A stretch of 50,253 nt of DNA from Bacteroidetes bacterium RIFCSPLOWO2_12_FULL_37_12 (GTDB taxonomy: Bacteria; Bacteroidota; Bacteroidia; 2-12-FULL-37-12), in NCBI GenBank assembly GCA_001769655.1, contig MEPC01000033.1:72522-122774 (forward strand), written 5' to 3'. The notes below the pieces were generated by a model. The model made no database searches and was not told the origin of the DNA. It worked only from the letters and a program-made list of their open reading frames with translations. A program made the position numbers and the translations under genes. Shown here one piece after another: positions 44,885 to 50,253 of this stretch (its first letter is position 1; every line of letters starts with the position of its first letter).

Positions 44885-46300
44885 TCAGAAATAAATTGAC
44901 TTCCCATATCTGAAGTCAACCCCTAATGGAATATGAAACGGTATCAGATTAAGCAATTGTTGTGAACCCAGAAAGAAATTGATTCTTCGTGATTCATACC
45001 CAACTAAACACCCTCCGGTTGTGCCGAGTAGTGTTCCCGTCCCAAGATTTACAGCTAAAAAGATTTTTTGAAAAATTGAAAATGAATTAATTGTAGTGAA
45101 TTGAATGTTTTCATTCCATCTGTATTTTTGTATGAAAAAACTCAATGTATAACGTTCATTAAACTTATAAGTAGAGCCAACTTCGAATAAGGTAGGAAGA
45201 TAGAGGTTCAAATTACTAGTAGTAATAATGCTCTTAATTTCCGTAATAAAATAATTAATGGAAGTAACGTATGGTAAGTGGTTATATTTACTATAACTTG
45301 AGGTATCTATTTTGGGCTGATTTATTGTAGTAGAATCGTAATTAATATTTGGTAACCATTTATTTGTAGAATCAACAGAAATAGTATATTCATAATAACT
45401 TTTAGGGTTTGATAACCAGCCTAGGTCATTAATATTTGCTGAAATAGAAATGTTTTTATTTAGTTGATAATTAATACCAATACTTATTCCTCTTCCTTGA
45501 TAGTTGAATAAATTATCTGAAAAAATCCAGGAGTTATTGTTAAAAATGGGTGATAAATGATTGTTGAATGATACATTGGAAATTCCTGAAAACATCTGGT
45601 CAAAAAAAGTATTTTCTTTTCCTAACATTCTAATGGTTCCTTTGCTGATTGAGTGTGAACTATCAACCGGATATGCTATGTAATCGGATTCTGTAATCTC
45701 AAAAGAACTTTGCTGGATTCCTCCATACCAATGATAAAAAAAACCAACCCGCAATCTATTATCCAGAAAATCTTTATTAATTCCGTAGGTAGTTCTTAGA
45801 TATGAAATTCCATAAGATTCAGTATTAAAAATTTTATATAAATGTTGGTTAATATAATTGGGCATACCCATTATTAATATATTAAAATAATTATCACTAA
45901 TTGAAAGTTGCCCTGCTGAAAAATAATTGCACGAATAACTGAGTTCAATTCCTTTTTCCCTGTTAAATAAATAGGATAACCGGAAAAATTCAATTGACGT
46001 TTGCCAGTTAATATAATTCATCGAAGTACTCAGGGACCAATTATCAAGAGAGTAATCAACCGTTTCACCCTCATAGAACTTCAGGTTTCGGATCGAATTT
46101 TTTCCCATAGTTGTTAAACACGAATGAAACTGAAAAACACTGTAGTTGAAGTTAAACATTGTATCGCTGAAAACTTTTCTTTGAGGGTAGGTTGAAAAGT
46201 GAGAAATGATGGGAGAGGGAATATTTTTTGGAGTTTGCCCATAAATAAAATAATTAATGAGCAAACAAAATATTCCGGTGAAAATGAAGAATCGTTTCAT
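44885..46300 (-). CDS. Outer-membrane barrel protein, DUF5723-like
   Basis: A 471-residue protein from ATG 46300, which gives a clean signal peptide (about 1-21, ending YGQ). An upstream in-frame ATG is less likely. The body is made of alternating aromatic and polar strands with Asn/Ser-rich turns, for example GRGISIGINYQLNKNISISANINDLGWLSNPKSYY, and it ends YGKSIYF with an aromatic last residue, as for BAM-inserted barrels. The INDLGWL block is like DUF5723 proteins, which are uncharacterised. Located next to tRNA-Arg. Confidence 0.75.
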   Translation of the reverse strand: MKRFFIFTGIFCLLINYFIYGQTPKNIPSPIISHFSTYPQRKVFSDTMFNFNYSVFQFHSCLTTMGKNSIRNLKFYEGETVDYSLDNWSLSTSMNYINWQTSIEFFRLSYLFNREKGIELSYSCNYFSAGQLSISDNYFNILIMGMPNYINQHLYKIFNTESYGISYLRTTYGINKDFLDNRLRVGFFYHWYGGIQQSSFEITESDYIAYPVDSSHSISKGTIRMLGKENTFFDQMFSGISNVSFNNHLSPIFNNNSWIFSDNLFNYQGRGISIGINYQLNKNISISANINDLGWLSNPKSYYEYTISVDSTNKWLPNINYDSTTINQPKIDTSSYSKYNHLPYVTSINYFITEIKSIITTSNLNLYLPTLFEVGSTYKFNERYTLSFFIQKYRWNENIQFTTINSFSIFQKIFLAVNLGTGTLLGTTGGCLVGYESRRINFFLGSQQLLNLIPFHIPLGVDFRYGKSIYF

Positions 46301-46521
46301 TGTTCTGTTTATATTATTTTTTTCATCGCTCTCAGGTTCATTAGAAATTCTTTGCAAGGCATACATAATATTCCGCTCCTTTTAAATCTGTCATTTCCAT
46401 AATCATTAAAAAATATACGTACTAGCTCCATATTTGCTTCGTTTTTGGAGGTTAAGGGTACAAATTTACATTGATTAATTTAACACTATTGTCCGACTAA
46501 AATAAGTGATTTGTTCAAATT

Positions 46522-46734
46522 GCCCTGAAAGGGCTTAACATCCTAACACAGGGCATCGCCCTGTGTAGAATAAACGCGTACTTTAGCAAACCCTGAAATG
46601 GTTACACTTCTAATCCCAAACGTAACTATAAAGTATTAATGATAAAAGTCACGCCCTTTCAGGGCTTAGGGAATTACTTGGCTGACATTACACAGGGCGT
46701 TGCCCTGTGTTAGTATATTACGCCCTTTCAGGGC
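46522..46734. repeat. Alternating palindrome cluster (GCCCTTTCAGGGC and ACACAGGGC types)
   Basis: Five hairpins: type A (GCCCTGAAAGGGC or GCCCTTTCAGGGC) at 46522-46534, 46653-46665 and 46722-46734; type B (arms ACACAGGGC/GCCCTGTGT, 3-base loop) at 46546-46566 and 46690-46710. A decayed type A lies near 46590. They fill most of the 330-base gap between the barrel and TPR genes, and the last one abuts the TPR stop codon. Confidence 0.9.
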
Positions 46735-49700
46735 TTACAACTGACTTCCCCTCCCCACCTTCCCCCTCCTCTTCCTTCTGAACGTCCGCTCCAGTAACTG
46801 CTCTGCCTTTTCGTGTAACGGGTACAGCAGGAGTGCCAGTAAAAAATTAAAGGCGAGTTTCCAGCCGGGAGCGTTTCCGGAAAATTGTTCTATGTAAGGA
46901 TTCATGAAAACAATGGCTGTTTCAAACAACAGCAAAAAGGGTATGGTGGTGGCGATTTGTATGAGAGCCGGAGGTAAAACCAAACGGCTCAGGAGCAATG
47001 TTAATGCAAGTACGCCAAAAAACCCAACCATCACTAATGAATAGCCAATCTTATCTTCCCGCTCTTTTTCAATGCGGGCGGTTTCTGCCGACTGTTCTGC
47101 TTTTTTCTGACGCTCAAAATCCTCTATCTCTATTTTATGACGGGTTTCTAACTTTCCTATTTCCTTGCTTTTTTCCTCATTGAACAGGGTGTCTTTGACG
47201 GTGTCGTATTTTTTGTAGTGGGTGAGGGCGAGGCGCAGGTACGTTGAGACGCCCAAATTGGGTGTCTTAACATGCCCTGATTCTGCCAATTGTGCCAGTG
47301 TATCGTAGAGGTTAGTAAACATTTCATGAAGATCCTTTTGAGAATTAAGATCTCCTATTTCTGTTGATAAAACTAATGCACTATCAAGATATTGCTCCGC
47401 CTCATTAAATTGCCCGAGTTTGGTGTAGACCAAGCCGATGTTGCCGAGGTCTATTGCAATACCGTTTTTATCTCTGAGTTCTTTATCAATCTTCAACGCA
47501 TCAGAATAGTTTTCCAATGCCTTGGGATAGTTACCCTGCTCCTTGTAAACAATTCCGATGTTGCTGAGGTCTGTAGCAATATCATTTTTATTTCCGAGTT
47601 CTTTATCCATTTTCAATGCCTCAAAATAGTTTTCCAATGCCTTGGGATAGTTTCCCTGTTCATCGTAAACAATTCCGATGTTGCCGAGGTGTCTGGCAAT
47701 ACCTTTTTTATTACCGAGTTCTTTATCCATCTTCAACGCCTCAAAATAGCTTTCCAATGCCTTGGGATAGTTGCCCTGGTTTCTGTAAACAATTCCGATA
47801 TCGCCGAGGTGTCTGGCAATGTCGTTTTTATCATCGAGTTCTTTCGCCATTTTCAATGCCTCAAAATAGTTTTCCAATGCTTTGGAATAGTTGCCCTGCT
47901 CATGGTAAACAATTCCGATGTTGCCGAGGTGTCTGGTAATGCCGTTTTTATTACCGAGTTCTTTATCCATCTTCAACGCCTTAAAATAGTTTTCCAATGC
48001 CTTGGGAGAGTTTCCTTGGTTATAGTAAACATTGCCGATGTTGCCGAGGGAGGTGGCAATGCCTTTGCGGTCCTTGATATTTTTTCTTATGGTAAGAGAT
48101 TTAAAACTATATTCAAGTGAAAGGGGATAATTTCCTTTAATCCTGTTAAATTCTGCAAGATTGTGATAAGAGTTGGCAATACCTTTTTGCCATTTGCTTT
48201 TTTGGGCAAGAGAAAGCGATTGAGAGGAAAGAATAATAGAAGTGTCGGGATTGGTGTTGCGAAACTCCCAGCCGAGGGCATTGAGGGTGTTGATGCGGGT
48301 GGTGTCGTGCAGGTCTTTTTGCAACTCTGCGTTCAATGAATCGGTATTAAACACAAAGGCACTAAGAAAAAACACGAAGGCACTAAGAAAAAAAATAAAG
48401 AAAAGAGTAAAAAATTTTGTACCCATTGTGTTCCTTTCGTGTTCTTTGTGTTTAACTTCGTGTTCTTCGTGTTTAAAACTAAATCCCAACGTCATAGCCA
48501 TCCGCTTTTCAGAGAAATAATAAACAATAGAAACCGTACCGGCAAACAAACAGCTCAACAGGGTTTTATACACTACTTTGTTTTGAGTGAGCGTTTCTAT
48601 GTCGGTATCAAAGTAAATCAGAAGTGTTTCAAAAAAGATAAATATGGTGGCAAAGAGCAGTCCTAATGCAAAAGCATGTTTATTTATTGCAATAACCCTT
48701 TGCGCCATTGCGCCTTTGCGTGAAACTTTTATCTGCTCCGGTATCCTCGCAAGCAGACGTCTGCTGTTTAACAATGTAAGCAATAATAGAGTAAACAGCA
48801 ACACAATCACTGCGTATTGCAACATATCCCTCCTGCCAACTGATACTGTCTCCTGCCTGCTTCTTTCCTCCTCCTGTTTGGCTTTTTCCAATGCATCCAT
48901 TTCCCATTCGTGCTGTGCCTCTAACCCGCCTATCTTCTTGCTTTTCTCTTCGTTGAATATGGTGTCTTTGGCGGCACTGTATTTTTTGTAGTGGGTGTAA
49001 GCGAGGCGCAGGTATGTGGAGACGCCAAAATTGGGCGTCTTTACATGCCCTGATTCAGCCAATTGTGCCAGAGTATCGTAAAGTTGGCTGGTATTTTTCT
49101 CATAATACATGGAATAATTCAAAGCTCCTATACTATCGCATAATGCAAGGGCGCTGTCAAGATATTGTTCCGCCTTATTAAATTGCCCGAGTTTGGTGTA
49201 GAGCGAACCAATGTTGCCGATCCATGCAGCAATATTGTTTTTATTACCGAGTTCTTTCGCCATTTTCAATGCTTCGTAATAGTTTTCCAATGCCATGGGA
49301 TAGTTGCCCTGCTCATCGTAAACAATTCCGATGTTGCCGAGGCGTATGGCAATGCCGTTTTTATCTCCGAGTTCTTTATCCATCTTCAACGCCGCAAAAA
49401 AGCTTTCCAATGCCTTAGGATAGTTGCCCTGCTCATCGTAAACAACTCCGATGTTGCCGAGGCGTATGGCAATGCTGTTTTTATTACCGAGTTCTTTCGC
49501 CATCTTCAATGCTTCGTAATAGTTTTCCAATGCCATGGGATAGTTGCCCTGCTCATCGTAAACAAGTCCGATGTTGCCGAGGTGTCTAGCAATGCCGTTT
49601 TTGTTACCGAGTTCTTTATCCATCTTCAACGCCTCAAAATGGTTTTCCAATGCCTTGGGATAGTTGCCCTGCATAAAGTAAACATTTCCGATGTTGCCGA

Positions 49701-50115
49701 GGATGGCGGATATGCCTTTTTTGTTGTTGCTCCGCTTGTCTATTTCAAGGGACCTTGAATAAAAATTCAATGCTTGGGGATAGTTACCTATATCAAAATT
49801 ATATACACCAATATTTCGCAGGGTATTGGCTTTTCCTTTCTGTCCCGCTGTCCACAAAGCAGTTCCTTCGCTTACACTCCGGACAAGTTTTTCTGCTAAT
49901 TGGAGAGCATGCTGTAAAACAATAAATGAGGTGTCGGGGTTGGAGTATTCGTATTCCCATGCGAGGGCGTTGAGCAGGTTTATGCGGGTGGTGTCGGGGA
50001 GGTTTTTTTTCAGTTCTAATTTGAGGGAGTCGGCTTTGGAGAAATAGAAACCACAGGAATTATTTTTTAAAAGAATTAAGAGCGATAAAATAATTGAGAG
50101 TTTTATAAGTTTCAT
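46735..50115 (-). CDS. Head-to-tail fusion of two TPR membrane proteins
   Basis: A 1126-residue protein with two homologous halves. Half 1: signal peptide (about 1-22), 40-residue TPR units (YPKALENYFEALKM, GNIGxVYxEQGN) to about residue 350, a Glu-rich coiled coil near 400-425, then 3-4 membrane segments (about 430-535). Linker 545-565: KHEEHEVKHKEHERN, coded by AACACGAAG-type repeats. Half 2: a second signal-like helix (TKFFTLFFIFFLSAFVFFLSAF), more TPRs, coiled coil and membrane segments to the end. Both halves share NPDTS, DTTRIN and AESGHVKTPN segments. An ATG at 48426 could start the second half alone. Likely a membrane sensor scaffold; no enzyme domain is visible. Confidence 0.85.
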   Translation of the reverse strand: MKLIKLSIILSLLILLKNNSCGFYFSKADSLKLELKKNLPDTTRINLLNALAWEYEYSNPDTSFIVLQHALQLAEKLVRSVSEGTALWTAGQKGKANTLRNIGVYNFDIGNYPQALNFYSRSLEIDKRSNNKKGISAILGNIGNVYFMQGNYPKALENHFEALKMDKELGNKNGIARHLGNIGLVYDEQGNYPMALENYYEALKMAKELGNKNSIAIRLGNIGVVYDEQGNYPKALESFFAALKMDKELGDKNGIAIRLGNIGIVYDEQGNYPMALENYYEALKMAKELGNKNNIAAWIGNIGSLYTKLGQFNKAEQYLDSALALCDSIGALNYSMYYEKNTSQLYDTLAQLAESGHVKTPNFGVSTYLRLAYTHYKKYSAAKDTIFNEEKSKKIGGLEAQHEWEMDALEKAKQEEERSRQETVSVGRRDMLQYAVIVLLFTLLLLTLLNSRRLLARIPEQIKVSRKGAMAQRVIAINKHAFALGLLFATIFIFFETLLIYFDTDIETLTQNKVVYKTLLSCLFAGTVSIVYYFSEKRMAMTLGFSFKHEEHEVKHKEHERNTMGTKFFTLFFIFFLSAFVFFLSAFVFNTDSLNAELQKDLHDTTRINTLNALGWEFRNTNPDTSIILSSQSLSLAQKSKWQKGIANSYHNLAEFNRIKGNYPLSLEYSFKSLTIRKNIKDRKGIATSLGNIGNVYYNQGNSPKALENYFKALKMDKELGNKNGITRHLGNIGIVYHEQGNYSKALENYFEALKMAKELDDKNDIARHLGDIGIVYRNQGNYPKALESYFEALKMDKELGNKKGIARHLGNIGIVYDEQGNYPKALENYFEALKMDKELGNKNDIATDLSNIGIVYKEQGNYPKALENYSDALKIDKELRDKNGIAIDLGNIGLVYTKLGQFNEAEQYLDSALVLSTEIGDLNSQKDLHEMFTNLYDTLAQLAESGHVKTPNLGVSTYLRLALTHYKKYDTVKDTLFNEEKSKEIGKLETRHKIEIEDFERQKKAEQSAETARIEKEREDKIGYSLVMVGFFGVLALTLLLSRLVLPPALIQIATTIPFLLLFETAIVFMNPYIEQFSGNAPGWKLAFNFLLALLLYPLHEKAEQLLERTFRRKRRGKVGRGSQL
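47243..47271. repeat. In-frame palindrome within the TPR fusion, second half
   Basis: GTTGAGACGCCC and GGGTGTCTTAAC flank AAATT, pairing at 10 of 12 positions. It resembles the dispersed GTAGAGACGC...GCGTCTCTAC palindrome known from several phyla, here read as part of the protein (about residues 949-958). Confidence 0.7.
49016..49044. repeat. In-frame palindrome within the TPR fusion, first half
   Basis: GTGGAGACGCCA and TGGGCGTCTTTAC flank AAA with mostly complementary arms; homologous to the site at 47243-47271, at about residues 358-367. Confidence 0.7.
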
Positions 50116-50153
50116 TTCGGTATTTTTTTTTAAAAGAACTTGCGCTGGTCAAA

Positions 50154-50253
50154 AAGACCTCACCCCAGCCCCTCTCCAAAATGGAGAGGGGTGAGAGAGA
50201 TGTTGTCAATCCTTCAAGACCTCACCCCAGCCCCTCTCCAAAAAAATGGAGAG
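50154..50253. repeat. Direct repeat carrying a CCCCTCTCCA hairpin
   Basis: AAGACCTCACCCCAGCCCC begins at 50154 and again at 50216, a 62-base period. The first copy folds CCCCTCTCCA-AAA-TGGAGAGGGG (50169-50191). The second copy runs into the window edge. Confidence 0.85.

Noticed and set aside
44639-44899. A plus-strand gene running through the tRNA region (GGIRTPN product)
   Set aside because: The GGIRTPN part is the well-known false translation of tRNA antisense; only the TnpB-like stretch before it has meaning.
47400-49700. Regular 120-bp repeats as a possible CRISPR or satellite array
   Set aside because: The period equals 40 codons and the repeats code for TPR units; there are no unique spacers.
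47392-49758. Long plus-strand frames opposite the TPR fusion
   Set aside because: Antisense shadow of the 120-bp TPR repeats; the minus-strand frame explains the whole region.

Overview
The window reads as a chromosomal piece of a low-GC Bacteroidota bacterium (phylum inferred, genus not determinable). The evidence is several secreted proteins with type IX secretion (T9SS) C-terminal tails, Bacteroidota-style promoters of the form TTG-N20-TAnnTTTG, an SPOR/HU-like/ExbBD/TonB cluster, a DUF3667 protein, a DAHP synthase-chorismate mutase fusion, and C-terminal aromatic outer-membrane barrels. Intergenic spaces are unusually full of short tandem repeats and small palindromic elements, which are a main feature of this sequence.

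Layout. 1-5000 (minus strand): two tandem, diverged copies of a secreted WDG/GGxF-repeat protein. Each is preceded by the 3' end of a GH16-like lipoprotein gene. The upstream GH16 gene is full length but carries two in-frame TGA codons; the second copy is only a 3' remnant. 5473-17580 (plus): an envelope energy-transduction locus with a 1019-residue TPR protein, an outer-membrane barrel, an HU-like/TM/SPOR protein, ExbB-ExbD-TonB-like, a conserved hypothetical, then a second ExbB, a 3-TM protein, two more ExbD proteins and a small secreted protein. 17721-19561: two secreted proteins, one with collagen-like triplets and a FISUMP domain. 19790-25408: surE, a TonB-receptor-family barrel, a DUF433/DUF5615 toxin-antitoxin pair, and proline dehydrogenase. 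25451-33640: DAHP synthase-chorismate mutase, aroB, DUF3667, aroA, aroC, then infC-rpmI-rplT, and a convergent pabB, so chorismate supply and one of its users (folate) lie close together. 33739-38523: SCO1-like copper protein, rarA, pyrD and a TPR protein.

38667-44475 (minus) is a compact four-gene restriction-modification (R-M) cassette: XRE regulator, two C5-cytosine methyltransferases and a nuclease/N6-adenine-methyltransferase fusion, with 3-nt gap or 4-bp overlaps. It sits at the 3' end of a tRNA-Arg gene, with an IS66 TnpB-like remnant between them, and so looks like an acquired defence island. 44885-50115 holds an outer-membrane protein and a 1126-residue head-to-tail fusion of two homologous TPR-membrane proteins.

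The strongest candidates for something undescribed are: the two-5mC-MTase plus fused nuclease/MTase island with a regulator operator; a 51-bp inverted-repeat element present three times; a 165-bp MITE-like element with terminal inverted repeats and a 7-bp flanking duplication; palindromes carried in frame inside a coding sequence; and the GH16 gene with two in-frame TGA codons. All calls are from reading the sequence; no database search was run.
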